The notes below the pieces were generated by a model. That model was not told the origin of the DNA. It saw only the letters and a program-made list of their open reading frames with translations, and searched no databases. From Acidobacteriota bacterium (GTDB lineage Bacteria > Acidobacteriota > Terriglobia > Acidoferrales > 2-02-FULL-67-57): DNA of 20,375 nucleotides. Below are positions 1-8,047 of this stretch, piece by piece. The DNA is taken from contig JACQTG010000061.1 of the NCBI GenBank assembly GCA_016210895.1, positions 1-20,375 of the forward strand, written 5' to 3'. The number at the start of each line of letters is the position of its first letter. The stretch's first letter is position 1. A program made the translations under genes and the position numbers.

Positions 1-126
1 ACGCATAAGAGATTGATCGACATCCTTGAGCCCACGGAAGCTACCGTAAACGCGTTGATGAAGCTTGACCTACCTGCAGGCGTTGATGTCGAGATCAAGG
101 CCTTTGGCAAGGAGCACGGCAAGTGA
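1..126 (+). CDS. rpsJ: Ribosomal protein S10, C-terminal part (5' truncated by window edge)
   Basis: The open frame begins before base 1 and gives the last 41 residues of S10, then stop TGA at 124-126. The visible part contains [19 protein letters not shown] followed by a [11 protein letters not shown] segment, which matches the conserved S10 C-terminal half; full-length S10 is about 103 residues. S10 is a 30S head protein and, as NusE, also joins the NusB antitermination complex. It is the first gene of the classical S10 operon, so the operon promoter and leader should lie just left of this window. Unusually, 140 nt separate it from rplC, and a dispersed repeat lies in that gap. The identification is secure and only the N-terminus is missing. 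Confidence 0.97.
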   Translation, partial: THKRLIDILEPTEATVNALMKLDLPAGVDVEIKAFGKEHGK

Positions 127-150
127 AGCGACCTGCGAAGCGCTTCCACA

Positions 151-220
151 CTGTCACCCCGAGCCTGTCGAGGGGTCTGTTTTTCAACAAGCAGATTCCT
201 CGCTTCGCTCGGAATGACAG
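151..220. repeat. Dispersed REP/MITE-like inverted repeat inside the S10 operon
   Basis: Two 29-nt arms (151-179 and 192-220) are inverted copies separated by a 12-nt loop. Aligned, 21 of 29 positions are identical. Both begin CTGTCA, then (CC or TT) CCGAGC, and end CGAGG (GG or AA) TCTG. The CC/GG pair in one arm and the TT/AA pair in the other are compensatory changes that preserve a smaller palindrome within each arm. The right arm, read on the minus strand, is TGTCATTCCGAGCGAAGCGA followed by GGAATC. I recognise this as a widespread intergenic dispersed repeat in several phyla, often mistranslated as FRAKRGI-type peptides. No transposase is present, so a non-autonomous element is likely. 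Copy number cannot be judged from one window. Confidence 0.85.
157..184 (+). terminator. Possible weak intrinsic terminator/attenuator in the left arm of the repeat
   Basis: The left arm can form a short hairpin: CCC CGA, loop of about 5 nt, TCG, bulged A, GGG. It is followed four bases later by a run of five T (180-184). The geometry resembles a rho-independent terminator with an imperfect stem. It would lie in the S10 operon transcript after rpsJ. Because all downstream genes are essential, any termination must be partial. This is an inference from sequence only; the T-run could be chance, and pairing with the right arm (192-220) would compete with this fold. Confidence 0.3.
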
Positions 221-266
221 CGTGGTATTGGCGGGTTGGGGGTCGCTGGGCACGGGGCACTGAGCG

Positions 267-926
267 ATGGCTGTACCAGGTATTCTCGGCAAGAAACTCG
301 GCATGACCCAGGTGTTTGCCGAGGACGGCAGCGTGGTTCCGGTCACGGTGCTGAAGGCTGGTCCCTGCGTAGTGGTGCAGCGCAAGACGCGAGAGAACGA
401 CGGCTACGAGGCGGTGCAACTCGGCCTGGTCGAGTTCGTCAAGCCGCAGCGGGTCTCGAAGCCAATGACCGGTCACCTGAAGAAGAACGACATTGCGCCC
501 GTGCGCTTCCTGCGCGAGATTCATCTGGCCGACGAAAAGGCCGAAGCCAAGGCGGGCGACAAGGTACTCGTGGAGGAGGTTTTCAGGTTCGGCGACAGCG
601 TGGACATCACCGGCACGAGCAAGGGTCGCGGCTGGGCCGGCTTCGTACGCCGGCACCACTTCCGCGGCGGTCCGGCCAGCCACGGCTCGATGTTCCACCG
701 CGCGCCGGGCTCCATCGGCGCCAGCTCTTTCCCCTCGCGTGTCTGGCCGGGCCAGCGCATGGCCGGGCAGATGGGAAACGCACGGGTGACCGCGCGCAAC
801 TTGGCTGTGGTTAAAGTCGATGCCGAGGAGCACTTGTTGTTGGTGCGCGGGGCGGTGCCGGGCGCCGAGGGCGGCTACGTCATCATTTGTAAGTCGAAGA
901 AAGCACCACGGCGGAAGGCTAAATGA
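267..926 (+). CDS. rplC: 50S ribosomal protein L3
   Basis: A 219-residue protein with the L3 N-terminus ([13 protein letters not shown]) and the conserved central segment containing [21 protein letters not shown] and RMAGQMGN. L3 binds 23S rRNA near the peptidyl-transferase centre and is an early assembly protein. Its length is close to the usual ~209. At the site where E. coli L3 carries the PrmB-methylated glutamine (GSIGQN) this protein has GSIGAS, so that target appears absent. The ATG at 267 is the only plausible start; its ribosome-binding site is weak (GGGG at 254-257), unlike most neighbours, and lies just beyond the inserted repeat. The stop overlaps the rplD start by 4 nt, suggesting translational coupling. 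Confidence 0.97.
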   Translation: MAVPGILGKKLGMTQVFAEDGSVVPVTVLKAGPCVVVQRKTRENDGYEAVQLGLVEFVKPQRVSKPMTGHLKKNDIAPVRFLREIHLADEKAEAKAGDKVLVEEVFRFGDSVDITGTSKGRGWAGFVRRHHFRGGPASHGSMFHRAPGSIGASSFPSRVWPGQRMAGQMGNARVTARNLAVVKVDAEEHLLLVRGAVPGAEGGYVIICKSKKAPRRKAK

Positions 927-1564
927 TGCCTACGGTGGACGTGAAAAATTTGGAGAACAAGAAGGTGGGCACGGTCGAGCTGCGCGACGACGTCTTCGCC
1001 GCCAAGGTCAACCAGGCCGTGCTCTGGGAAGCGGTCAAGCACTACCTGGCCTCGCTGCGCCGGGGCACGCACAAGACGAAGACTCGCGGCGAGGTCAAGG
1101 GCAGCGGACGCAAGCTCTGGCGGCAGAAGGGAACGGGGCGCGCCCGCATGGGCTCGATTCGCTCGCCGCTCTGGCGCCACGGCGGCACCGTCCACGGCCC
1201 GCAACCGCGCGACTACAGCTATCGCCTGCCCCGCAAAGTTTTGCTCGGTGCCTTGCGTGCGGCCCTGACGGCGAAGCTCGAGGCGAGCAAGTTGCTCGTC
1301 GTCGACCAGCTCGCGCTGGAAAATCAGAAGACCAAGAATCTCCGCCAGGCACTCGACCGCTTGGGCATCGACCGCTCGCTGCTCATCGTCGAGGGCGAGG
1401 CCAACCGCAACCTCGAACTTGCCAGCCGCAACCTGACCGGGGTCAAGCGCGTGCCGACGCGCAGCGTGCACGCCTATGACGTGCTCGCGCACGACCGCGT
1501 CCTGTTCAGCCGCGCGGCGGTGGAGAAGCTGCAAGCGGCGATTGCGCCGAGGGGCAAGTCGTGA
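923..1564 (+). CDS. rplD: 50S ribosomal protein L4
   Basis: A 213-residue L4. The extended loop that reaches into the peptide exit tunnel is visible at about residues 45-100 ([20 protein letters not shown], then [14 protein letters not shown] and [14 protein letters not shown]). In E. coli L4 also represses the S10 operon, but no leader target can be examined here. It starts with ATG at 923 inside the rplC stop (ATGA overlap); a second ATG at 926 is equally possible and would remove one residue. The end overlaps rplW by the GTGA arrangement. The length is slightly above the usual ~205. Confidence 0.97.
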   Translation: MMPTVDVKNLENKKVGTVELRDDVFAAKVNQAVLWEAVKHYLASLRRGTHKTKTRGEVKGSGRKLWRQKGTGRARMGSIRSPLWRHGGTVHGPQPRDYSYRLPRKVLLGALRAALTAKLEASKLLVVDQLALENQKTKNLRQALDRLGIDRSLLIVEGEANRNLELASRNLTGVKRVPTRSVHAYDVLAHDRVLFSRAAVEKLQAAIAPRGKS

Positions 1565-1854
1565 AGGATCCCTACAGCATCATCCGCCGGCCCATCATCA
1601 CCGAGAAGGGCGTGGCGATCAAAGAGCAGCGGCACACGCTTGTCTTCGAGGTGGTGCCGTCCGCTTCGAAGACCGAAATCAAAGACGCGGTGCAGAAGAT
1701 TTTCAAGGTGAAAGTGGCGCGCGTGCGCACGGCCAACTTTCCCGGCAAGTTTCGTCGCCGAGGCCGTTTCGGCGGCTACCGGGCTGACTGGAAGAAGGCC
1801 TATGTCCAGTTGGCGCCGGGCGAGAAGATGATTGAGTACGTGGAGACAGCCTGA
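1561..1854 (+). CDS. rplW: 50S ribosomal protein L23
   Basis: A 97-residue L23 beginning with GTG and overlapping the rplD stop (GTGA, 1561-1564). The N-terminus ([17 protein letters not shown]) and the segment [20 protein letters not shown] with following AYV match the family. L23 sits at the tunnel exit and docks trigger factor and the signal recognition particle. The length is normal (95-100). The stop TGA at 1852-1854 is followed one base later by the rplB start. Confidence 0.96.
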   Translation: MKDPYSIIRRPIITEKGVAIKEQRHTLVFEVVPSASKTEIKDAVQKIFKVKVARVRTANFPGKFRRRGRFGGYRADWKKAYVQLAPGEKMIEYVETA

Positions 1855-1855
1855 A

Positions 1856-2680
1856 ATGCCCATCAAGACCTATCGTCCGACAACACCGAGTCGGCGCGGC
1901 TACACCTCGCTCGACCGGACCGAGTTGACCCGGCAGGAGCCCGAAAAGAGTCTGCTCGAGCCGCTGCGGAAAACCGGCGGCCGCAACAACCGCGGTGAAA
2001 TCACCATCTGGTGGCGCGGCGGCGGCCACAAGCGGATGTACCGGCGAATCGACTTCCGGCGCGATAAGCGCGGGGTGTCGGCCAAAGTGGCCGCCGTCGA
2101 ATACGACCCGAACCGCTCGGCCAACATCGCCTTGCTCCACTACGCCGATGGCGAAAAGCGCTACATCCTCCAGCCGCAGGGCCTCAATGTGGGCGACACG
2201 GTTGTGGCCGGCCCAGAGGCCGACATCCTCCCGGGCAATGCCCTGCCGCTCAAGAACATCCCTACCGGGACGCTCATCCACAACCTGGAGTTGCGGCCCG
2301 GCAAGGGCGGGCAGCTTGTGCGCGCGGCCGGTGCGGCGGCGCAGCTCGTGGCCAAGGAGGAAGAGTATGTCCAGGTCAAGCTGCCTTCGGGCGAAGTGCG
2401 CAAGATTCACAGCGAGTGCCTGGCCACCATCGGGCAGGTGGGGAACCTCGACCACGAAAACATCTCCTACGGCAAGGCGGGTCGCACGCGCTGGATGGGC
2501 CGGCGGCCGCACGTGCGCGGCGTGGCCATGAATCCGATTGACCACCCGCACGGCGGCGGCGAAGGCAAGACCGGTGAAGGTGGGACGCCGCAAACCCCTT
2601 GGGGAAAGCCCACGCGCGGACATCGCACGCGGCGCAATCCCCGCACCGACAAGTTCATCGTCCAGCGGAGGAGTTCGTAG
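1856..2680 (+). CDS. rplB: 50S ribosomal protein L2
   Basis: A 274-residue protein from ATG 1856, matching the usual ~275. The N-terminus [15 protein letters not shown] and the C-terminal segment [18 protein letters not shown] are diagnostic. His230 corresponds to the E. coli His229 linked to peptidyl-transferase activity. L2 binds 23S rRNA domain IV and bridges the subunits. An upstream in-frame ATG at 1832 lies within rplW and would add eight residues not seen in the family, so 1856 is preferred. The gene starts one base after rplW ends. Confidence 0.98.
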   Translation: MPIKTYRPTTPSRRGYTSLDRTELTRQEPEKSLLEPLRKTGGRNNRGEITIWWRGGGHKRMYRRIDFRRDKRGVSAKVAAVEYDPNRSANIALLHYADGEKRYILQPQGLNVGDTVVAGPEADILPGNALPLKNIPTGTLIHNLELRPGKGGQLVRAAGAAAQLVAKEEEYVQVKLPSGEVRKIHSECLATIGQVGNLDHENISYGKAGRTRWMGRRPHVRGVAMNPIDHPHGGGEGKTGEGGTPQTPWGKPTRGHRTRRNPRTDKFIVQRRSS

Positions 2681-2682
2681 GG

Positions 2683-3075
2683 ATGTCGCGCTCGCTCAAG
2701 AAAGGGCCGTTCGTCGATCAGCACCTGCTGCTCAAGATCGAAGTGATGAACCGGCGCTCGGAGAAGAAAGTGATCCGCACGTGGTCGCGGCGCTCGACGG
2801 TGTTACCCGAAATGGTCGGGCACACGATTGCCGTGCACAACGGCAAGAAGTTCATCCCGGTCTATGTGACGGAGAATATGGTCGGGCACAAGCTGGGCGA
2901 GTTCGCGCCCACGCGCACCTTCCGCGCCCACGGCGTCCGTGGCGCGGCTGAGAAGGCTGCCACGGCGGCCCCGGTCCCGGGCGTGGCGGCACCCGCGGCG
3001 ACGCCCGCGGCTCCGGCCACGCCCAGCAAGCCCGCCGGGGCGGGCAAGCCAGCGGCACCGCCGGCAAAGAGCTAG
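2683..3075 (+). CDS. rpsS: 30S ribosomal protein S19 with Ala/Pro-rich C-terminal tail
   Basis: A 130-residue protein. Residues 1-88 are a normal S19 ([56 protein letters not shown]). S19 usually ends near residue 92; here a tail of about 40 residues, almost only Ala, Pro, Gly, Thr and Lys, follows. S19 is a 30S head protein that contacts S13 and sits near the A/P-site tRNAs. The start ATG 2683 follows a GGAG-rich stretch in the rplB 3' end; an in-frame ATG at 2599 lies inside rplB and is not credible. The stop TAG (3073-3075) overlaps the rplV Shine-Dalgarno region. The tail is encoded by GC-rich low-complexity DNA, perhaps grown by slippage. Confidence 0.96.
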   Translation: MSRSLKKGPFVDQHLLLKIEVMNRRSEKKVIRTWSRRSTVLPEMVGHTIAVHNGKKFIPVYVTENMVGHKLGEFAPTRTFRAHGVRGAAEKAATAAPVPGVAAPAATPAAPATPSKPAGAGKPAAPPAKS

Positions 3076-3087
3076 GAGGGATAGAGG

Positions 3088-3549
3088 GTGGCAGAGAAGA
3101 AAAAATCAAAGCAGCCGCGCGGCAAGAAGCCGCGGCGGCTGCGCCTCCCCGGGCGGAAGAAGAAGGAAGAGGCCGCTGCGGCTGCTCCGCCGGTTGAAGC
3201 GCGCGCGGCGGCGCGCTATGTGCGCCTCTCGCCGCAGAAAGCGCGGCTCGTAATCGACCTGATTCGCGGCCGCCAGGCCGGTGAGGCGCTGGAAATTTTG
3301 CACTTCACCAAGAAGCGCGCGGCCAAGGACATCGAGAAAGTCTTGCGCTCGGCCATTGCCAATGCCGAGCAGAAAGCTGAGACCGTGGACGTGGACCGAC
3401 TCTACGTCAAGCACGCATTTGTAAACGAAGGGCCTCGCTGGAAGCGGATGCGCCCGGCGCCGTTTGGCCGGGCCTACACCTACCAGCGGCGCACGAGTCA
3501 TATCGTCGTCGGCGTGGCGGAGCGGCGCGCGAGCGCCGCGCCCGCCTGA
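3088..3549 (+). CDS. rplV: 50S ribosomal protein L22 with basic N-terminal extension
   Basis: A 153-residue protein. Residues from about 38 on are a canonical L22 ([20 protein letters not shown], then [14 protein letters not shown] [13 protein letters not shown] and [15 protein letters not shown]). L22 normally has about 110 residues. The first ~37 here are very Lys/Arg-rich, followed by a run of Ala. L22 lines the exit tunnel with its beta-hairpin and contacts all six 23S domains. The start is GTG 3088 with a strong ribosome-binding site (GGAGGG, 3075-3080, 7 nt spacing), so the extension is probably translated. The core begins without a closer start codon supported by a comparable site. Confidence 0.95.
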   Translation: MAEKKKSKQPRGKKPRRLRLPGRKKKEEAAAAAPPVEARAAARYVRLSPQKARLVIDLIRGRQAGEALEILHFTKKRAAKDIEKVLRSAIANAEQKAETVDVDRLYVKHAFVNEGPRWKRMRPAPFGRAYTYQRRTSHIVVGVAERRASAAPA

Positions 3550-3568
3550 GCAGCAGAGGGAGGAGACT

Positions 3569-4243
3569 GTGGGACAAAAAACCCATCCCTACGGCTTTCG
3601 CCTGGGGTTCAACAAGACCTGGCGGTCGCGCTGGTTCGCCCGCAAGGAATACGCCGAGCTCCTGCACGAAGACATCGTCCTCCGCGAGACCTTGAAGGAA
3701 AAGCTGCGCGGCGCCGGCATCAGCTCGATCGAAATCGAGCGCGCGGCGAACAAGCTCGTCATCCGCATCCAGACCGCCCGACCGGGCATCATCATCGGGC
3801 GCAAGGGCGCTGAAATCGACAAGCTTCGCAACGAAGTCCAGAAGCGGACCGGGCGCGAAGTACACATTGACATCACCGAAGTCCATCGGCCGGAGCTCGA
3901 CGCGCAGTTGGTGTCTGAAGCCATTGCGCTGCAGCTCGAAAAGCGCGTGGCCTTCCGCCGCGCGATGCGTAAAGCCGTCGACTCGGCACTGCGCTTTGGC
4001 TGCAAGGGAATCAAAGTGCGTTGCGCCGGCCGGTTGAATGGGGCGGAAATTGCGCGCAAAGAGTGGTACCTGCAAGGTCGCTTGCCTCTGCAGACCTTGC
4101 GCGCGGACATTGAGTTTGGTCTCGCCGAGGCCCAGACCACCTATGGTGTCATCGGGGTGAAGTGCTGGGTCTATCGCGGCGAGGCGCAGAAACTGAAGGC
4201 CCAGCGCGAGCAGGTTGCTGAGGCAGGGTTTGCGTTGCCCTAG
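3569..4243 (+). CDS. rpsC: 30S ribosomal protein S3
   Basis: A 224-residue S3 beginning with GTG 3569 (read [14 protein letters not shown]), preceded by a strong GAGGGAGGAG at 3556-3565. The type II KH domain is seen with the GxxG-type loop IIIGRKG (about residues 74-80). S3 forms part of the mRNA entry channel and its helicase. The length is within the 210-233 range. The open frame extends upstream through rplV, but only this GTG gives the conserved N-terminus. A 19-nt gap separates it from rplV and 9 nt from rplP. Confidence 0.97.
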   Translation: MGQKTHPYGFRLGFNKTWRSRWFARKEYAELLHEDIVLRETLKEKLRGAGISSIEIERAANKLVIRIQTARPGIIIGRKGAEIDKLRNEVQKRTGREVHIDITEVHRPELDAQLVSEAIALQLEKRVAFRRAMRKAVDSALRFGCKGIKVRCAGRLNGAEIARKEWYLQGRLPLQTLRADIEFGLAEAQTTYGVIGVKCWVYRGEAQKLKAQREQVAEAGFALP

Positions 4244-4252
4244 GGGTCGCCT

Positions 4253-4672
4253 ATGTTGATGCCGAAAAAAGTCAAGTACCGCAAGGCCCACCGCGGCCGG
4301 CGCACGGGCAAGGCGTGGCGCGGATCGCAGCTCTCGTTTGGCAACTTCGGGCTGAAGTCGCTCGACCCCGCCTGGATCACGAGCCGCCAGATTGAAGCCG
4401 CACGCGTGGCCATCATGCGCTTTATGAAGCGCGGCGGTAAGGTCTGGATCCGTATCTTCCCGGACAAGCCCTACACCAAGAAGCCGGCCGAAACCCGCAT
4501 GGGGAAGGGGAAAGGGCCGGTGGAGGGCTGGGTGGCGGTGGTGCGGCCCGGGCGCATCCTGTTCGAGGTGGAAGGCCTGCCGCCGGCGGAGGCGGAAGAA
4601 GCGCTGCGGTTGGCCGCGCAGAAGTTGCCTGTGCGCGCGAAGTTTGTCAGCCGCGCGACAGCAGGAGCCTAG
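4253..4672 (+). CDS. rplP: 50S ribosomal protein L16
   Basis: A 139-residue L16, near the usual ~137. The start [16 protein letters not shown] and the blocks [36 protein letters not shown] and [16 protein letters not shown] are diagnostic. L16 organises the A-site tRNA-binding region of the 50S. The arginine preceding MGKGKG corresponds to the residue hydroxylated in E. coli. ATG 4253 and ATG 4259 are both possible starts; the first fits the family better. Confidence 0.97.
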   Translation: MLMPKKVKYRKAHRGRRTGKAWRGSQLSFGNFGLKSLDPAWITSRQIEAARVAIMRFMKRGGKVWIRIFPDKPYTKKPAETRMGKGKGPVEGWVAVVRPGRILFEVEGLPPAEAEEALRLAAQKLPVRAKFVSRATAGA

Positions 4673-4677
4673 AGGCG

Positions 4678-4887
4678 ATGACGGCGGAAGAGGTTCGACA
4701 ATTGAGCCCGGATGAGTTGCGTGTCAAGGAGCGCGAAGTGCGCGAGCAGTTGTTTCGCCTACGGCTGCAACTCGCCGCCGGGCAGATGGAAAGCATCCGG
4801 CGGATTCGCACGTTGCGCAAGGACTTGGCGCGGCTGCTGACCGTCAAGCGCCAGCGCGTAATGGGAGTTGAGCATGCGCGAAGCTAA
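4678..4887 (+). CDS. rpmC: 50S ribosomal protein L29
   Basis: A 69-residue helical protein with the L29 pattern: N-terminal [20 protein letters not shown] and later [18 protein letters not shown]29 lies at the tunnel exit next to L23. The start ATG 4678 comes five bases after the rplP stop, with GAGGCG just ahead. The last 14 nt overlap the start of rpsQ, and the rpsQ ribosome-binding site lies inside this gene. Confidence 0.95.
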   Translation: MTAEEVRQLSPDELRVKEREVREQLFRLRLQLAAGQMESIRRIRTLRKDLARLLTVKRQRVMGVEHARS

Positions 4888-5152
4888 GACGGTGCCGGCG
4901 CGACTCCAGCGCGAGCGTCGCGTGGGTCGTGTGGTGAGCGCGAAAATGAACAAGACCATCGTGGTCGAGGTGAGCCGTCACGCGCAGCATCCGCTCTACA
5001 AGCGTGTCGTGCGTCTGCGGAAAAAATTCTATGTCCACGACGAGCAGAACCAGTGCCGCGAAGGTGACATGGTGCGGATCGAGGAGACCCGCCCGCTGTC
5101 GAAGCTCAAGCGCTGGCGCCTGGTGGAAATCCTGACCCGGCCGGAGGCCTAG
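4874..5152 (+). CDS. rpsQ: 30S ribosomal protein S17
   Basis: A 92-residue S17 (family ~85). It has [19 protein letters not shown] and the block [16 protein letters not shown], then [19 protein letters not shown]17 is a primary 16S rRNA-binding OB-fold protein of the 30S body. ATG 4874 is chosen because GGGAG (4863-4867) lies 6 nt ahead; the in-frame TTG at 4868 directly abuts that site and is unlikely. It overlaps rpmC by 14 nt, suggesting coupled translation. Confidence 0.95.
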   Translation: MREAKTVPARLQRERRVGRVVSAKMNKTIVVEVSRHAQHPLYKRVVRLRKKFYVHDEQNQCREGDMVRIEETRPLSKLKRWRLVEILTRPEA

Positions 5153-5167
5153 CGAGGAGCGGGAACG

Positions 5168-5536
5168 ATGATCCAGATGCGAACCATGCTGGCCGTGGCC
5201 GATAACTCCGGCGCCAAACGTCTGAGGGCCATTCTGCCCGTGGGCGGCCACGTAAGGCTCAAGGCAGGCCTCGGCGACGTCATCACCGCCTCGGTCAGGG
5301 AAGCCGCCCCGGACAGCCAAGTCAAGAAAGGCAAGGTCGTGCGCGCCGTGGTCGTGCGCACGCGCAAAGAGCACCGGCGGAAGGACGGAAGCTACATTCG
5401 CTTCGATGACAACGCCGCCGTGCTCATCAACGAGGCCGGCGATCCCGTCGGCACGCGCGTCTTTGGTCCCGTGGCGCGCGAGCTGCGCGAACGCAAGTTT
5501 CTGAAGATCATCTCCTTGGCCCCGGAGGTCTGGTAG
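5168..5536 (+). CDS. rplN: 50S ribosomal protein L14
   Basis: A 122-residue protein, exactly the usual L14 length. It begins [19 protein letters not shown] and contains [31 protein letters not shown] and [15 protein letters not shown]14 forms an intersubunit bridge and is the docking site for RsfS. The start ATG 5168 has GAGGAGCGGG upstream (5155-5164). It is the first gene of the spc-type segment, but no gap or promoter separates it from rpsQ, so S10 and spc segments are probably co-transcribed. Confidence 0.98.
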   Translation: MIQMRTMLAVADNSGAKRLRAILPVGGHVRLKAGLGDVITASVREAAPDSQVKKGKVVRAVVVRTRKEHRRKDGSYIRFDDNAAVLINEAGDPVGTRVFGPVARELRERKFLKIISLAPEVW

Positions 5537-5538
5537 CG

Positions 5539-5871
5539 ATGGCGTGGCGCGTGGGTCTCCGCAAGGGCGACCAGGTCAGGGTGATCGCCGGGCGCGACAA
5601 AGGCAAAACCGGCAAGGTCCTCTCCGTCAACCAGGAGAAAGACACGTGCACGGTCGAGCGCGTCAACCTGCTCAAGCGCCACACCCGGCCCAACCCGGCC
5701 AAGAATATCAAGGGTGGCATCGTCGAGCGCGAAGGCGCCATTCACGTCTCTAACGTCCAGGTTGTCTGCGCCAGCTGCGGCCGGCCAACCCGCGTGGCGC
5801 ACCAGTTTCTGGCCGACGGCTCCAAGGTGCGCGTTTGCCGGCGCTGCGGCGCCACGGTGGGAGTCACGTGA
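5539..5871 (+). CDS. rplX: 50S ribosomal protein L24
   Basis: A 110-residue L24. The N-terminal KOW motif is [20 protein letters not shown] (about residues 9-28), followed by [11 protein letters not shown] and [18 protein letters not shown]24 is an assembly-initiating protein near the exit tunnel. The C-terminal part has two CxxC pairs (CASCG and CRRCG), consistent with a small zinc-binding knuckle, as in many bacterial L24s. The start ATG is two bases after the rplN stop. Confidence 0.97.
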   Translation: MAWRVGLRKGDQVRVIAGRDKGKTGKVLSVNQEKDTCTVERVNLLKRHTRPNPAKNIKGGIVEREGAIHVSNVQVVCASCGRPTRVAHQFLADGSKVRVCRRCGATVGVT

Positions 5872-5881
5872 GGAGCGGACG

Positions 5882-6427
5882 ATGCCGATGAGCCGCTTGC
5901 GCGAGCGCTACCGGAACGAGGCCGTCCCGGGGCTGATGAAGGAGTTCAACTACGCGAACCGGCACGCTGTGCCAAGGCTGGAGAAGATCGTCATCAACAT
6001 GGGCTTGGGTGAAGCCTTGCAGAACATCAAGATTCTGGACTCGGCGGCGGCCGAGTTAGGGTGGATTGCCGGCCAGAAGCCCATCGTTACGCGGGCGCGC
6101 AAGTCGATTGCGAACTTCAAGCTCCGCAAAGGGATGCCGATTGGCGCCGCCGTGACCCTGCGCGGGGAACGGATGTTTGAGTTTCTCGACCGGCTGGTCA
6201 ACATCGCCCTGCCGCGCGTGCGCGATTTCAAGGGCTTGTCGAGCAAATCGTTTGACGGCCGTGGTAGCTACACCCTCGGCCTGCGCGACCAACTTGTCTT
6301 CCCTGAGGTGGACTACACCAAAGTGGACAAGATCAAAGGAATGAACATCACCATCGTTACCACCGCGCACACCGACGAGGAGGCGCGAGCCTTGCTCCGC
6401 CACCTCGGCGTGCCGCTGCGCGATTAG
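5882..6427 (+). CDS. rplE: 50S ribosomal protein L5
   Basis: A 181-residue L5 (family ~180). It contains [14 protein letters not shown], the block [19 protein letters not shown] and the C-terminal [21 protein letters not shown]5 binds 5S rRNA and forms part of the central protuberance. ATG 5882 is preferred, with GAGGAGCGG (5870-5878) ahead; an in-frame ATG far upstream (5714) lies inside rplX and adds unrelated residues. A downstream ATG at 5888 ([10 protein letters not shown]) is a minor alternative. Confidence 0.97.
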   Translation: MPMSRLRERYRNEAVPGLMKEFNYANRHAVPRLEKIVINMGLGEALQNIKILDSAAAELGWIAGQKPIVTRARKSIANFKLRKGMPIGAAVTLRGERMFEFLDRLVNIALPRVRDFKGLSSKSFDGRGSYTLGLRDQLVFPEVDYTKVDKIKGMNITIVTTAHTDEEARALLRHLGVPLRD

Positions 6428-6437
6428 AGGAGGAAGC

Positions 6438-6623
6438 GTGGCCACCACCGCCCGTATGGCCAAGATGCGCCGCAAGCTGAAATACCGGATTCGTGTCCGC
6501 AATCGCTGCCGACGCTGCGGCCGTCCGCGCGGCTACCTGCGCAAGTTCCAACTCTGCCGCATCTGCTTTCGCCAGTTGGCCCTACGGGGCGAAATCCCCG
6601 GCGTGACCAAAGCCAGTTGGTAG
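6438..6623 (+). CDS. rpsN: 30S ribosomal protein S14, zinc-binding type (type Z)
   Basis: A 61-residue short S14. Two CxxC pairs (CRRC and CRIC in [20 protein letters not shown]) form the zinc knuckle that defines the short, zinc-requiring S14; the long zinc-free form is about 100 residues. The C-terminus IPGVTKASW is typical. The start is GTG 6438 with a near-perfect AGAGGAGGA (6427-6435) upstream. S14 is a late-assembling 30S head protein close to S19 and S3. Confidence 0.97.
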   Translation: MATTARMAKMRRKLKYRIRVRNRCRRCGRPRGYLRKFQLCRICFRQLALRGEIPGVTKASW

Positions 6624-6632
6624 AGGAGAAGA

Positions 6633-7034
6633 ATGGGCACACCGACTGACCCGATTGCCGACATGTTGACCTGCATCCGGAACGCTCTCCGCGTGCGCCA
6701 CCCCAAGGTGGACGTGTCGGCCTCGAAGATCAAGGCCGAAATCGCCCGCGTGCTCAAAGAGGAGGGTTTTATCGCCGCGTTCAAGGTTATGGAGGAGAAC
6801 CGCCGCAAGATTCTCCGCCTCTACCTGAAGTACACGCCGGAGAAGCAGAGCGTCATCACCGGCCTGCGGCGCATCTCTACCCCAGGGCGGCGTTTCTACC
6901 GCGGCAAGAGCGAGTTGCGACCCACCTACGGCGGACTCGGCATCAGCATCCTGACGACGCCGCGAGGCATTATGACGAGTCGCGCGGCGCGCCAGGCCGG
7001 TGTGGGCGGGGAAATCCTCTGCGAGGTCTGGTAA
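6633..7034 (+). CDS. rpsH: 30S ribosomal protein S8
   Basis: A 133-residue S8, the usual length. It starts with GTPTDPIADMLTCIRNA and contains RRISTPGRRFYRG and the C-terminal GGLGISILTTPRGIMTSRAA with EILCEVW. S8 binds the central domain of 16S rRNA and in E. coli regulates the spc operon by binding its mRNA near rplE. No corresponding structure was identified by eye. The ribosome-binding site is GAGGAGAA at 6623-6630. Confidence 0.97.
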   Translation: MGTPTDPIADMLTCIRNALRVRHPKVDVSASKIKAEIARVLKEEGFIAAFKVMEENRRKILRLYLKYTPEKQSVITGLRRISTPGRRFYRGKSELRPTYGGLGISILTTPRGIMTSRAARQAGVGGEILCEVW

Positions 7035-7046
7035 GGAGAACGAACG

Positions 7047-7631
7047 ATGGGACGCATCGGCCGACGGGGAATTGAGATTCCCCAGGGTGTTTCGGTCAAC
7101 ATCACCGCGGCCGCGGTCGAGGTGCAGGGACCAAAGGGCAAGCTGAGCACGCCCCTTCCCCGCGGCATCCGCTGCGAGCGCCAGGACGGCCAGTTGATCG
7201 TCCGGCCGTTGCAGGCGGCGGGCCAGAAGGACTCTGAATTGATCGAGTTGCTCTCCGGTGAGGAACGCGCCCGCTGGGGCCTGGTGCGGGCGCTTCTGGC
7301 CAATGCCGTCAAGGGCGTTATGCAAGGCTACCGGAAAGAGCTTGAAATCGTCGGCGTGGGCTACCGCGCCGAAGTCAAAGGCAAGGTGGTGGCCTTCAGC
7401 CTCGGCTACTCCCACCCCATCGAGTTCCCCATCCCGGAAGGCATCCAGATCACCGTGGACAAACAGACCCGGGTCACCGTCAGCGGGATTGACAAGCAGA
7501 AGGTGGGGCAAGTGGCGGCCGAGATTCGCGCCCTGCGCCCGCCGGACTCCTACAAGCAGAAGGGAATTCGCTACGTGGGCGAATACCTGCGCAAGAAGCC
7601 CGGCAAGGCCGCGGCAACAGTGACGAAATAG
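7047..7631 (+). CDS. rplF: 50S ribosomal protein L6
   Basis: A 194-residue L6, longer than the usual ~178. It has the N-terminus [17 protein letters not shown], the repeat-domain block [19 protein letters not shown] and the L6 signature [20 protein letters not shown]. The extra length is mainly an insertion at residues about 57-75, before the conserved [14 protein letters not shown] helix. L6 lies near the sarcin-ricin loop and the factor-binding site. The site GGAGAACG (7035-7042) precedes ATG 7047. Confidence 0.97.
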   Translation: MGRIGRRGIEIPQGVSVNITAAAVEVQGPKGKLSTPLPRGIRCERQDGQLIVRPLQAAGQKDSELIELLSGEERARWGLVRALLANAVKGVMQGYRKELEIVGVGYRAEVKGKVVAFSLGYSHPIEFPIPEGIQITVDKQTRVTVSGIDKQKVGQVAAEIRALRPPDSYKQKGIRYVGEYLRKKPGKAAATVTK

Positions 7632-7633
7632 CG

Positions 7634-8032
7634 ATGCTGGGAACGACGCGCAAGCCGGTGGCAAAAATTACCCGGGCGGAGCACCGCCAGCAGATCCACC
7701 GCCGCGTCCGGGCGCGCGTGCGGGGCACGCCTGAGCGGCCCCGGTTGAGCCTCTTTCGCTCCCATAAGCACATCTATGCGCAAGTGATTGACGACACGCA
7801 CGGCGCGACACTGGCCGCGGCGAGTTCCCTGGACAAAGAAATTCGCGCGCGGTCTGAGCTTTCCCAGCGAGGCGGCAACCTGGCCGCAGCGAAAGCCGTG
7901 GGTCAGGTGCTCGGCGAGCGCGCGCGGAAGGCGGGGATTGAAGCAGTCGTATTTGACCGCGGCGGCTACAAATACCACGGGCGGGTCAAGGCCTTGGCTG
8001 ACGCCGTCCGCGCCGCTGGGCTGAAGTTTTGA
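7634..8032 (+). CDS. rplR: 50S ribosomal protein L18
   Basis: A 132-residue L18 (family ~120). Diagnostic blocks are [40 protein letters not shown] and the C-terminal [21 protein letters not shown]18 binds 5S rRNA together with L5. The N-terminus is about 12 residues longer than in short homologues; a downstream start is not obvious. The gene begins two bases after rplF. Confidence 0.96.
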   Translation: MLGTTRKPVAKITRAEHRQQIHRRVRARVRGTPERPRLSLFRSHKHIYAQVIDDTHGATLAAASSLDKEIRARSELSQRGGNLAAAKAVGQVLGERARKAGIEAVVFDRGGYKYHGRVKALADAVRAAGLKF

Positions 8033-8047
8033 GCGCATAGGAGAGAA

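Noticed and set aside
95..385. Minus-strand open frame of 96 codons containing an [10 protein letters not shown] peptide
   Set aside because: The peptide is the translation of the dispersed inverted repeat, a known kind of spurious protein, and the rest is antisense to rplC.
1832..1855. Upstream ATG for rplB
   Set aside because: It lies inside rplW and adds residues absent from L2; the conserved N-terminus starts at 1856.
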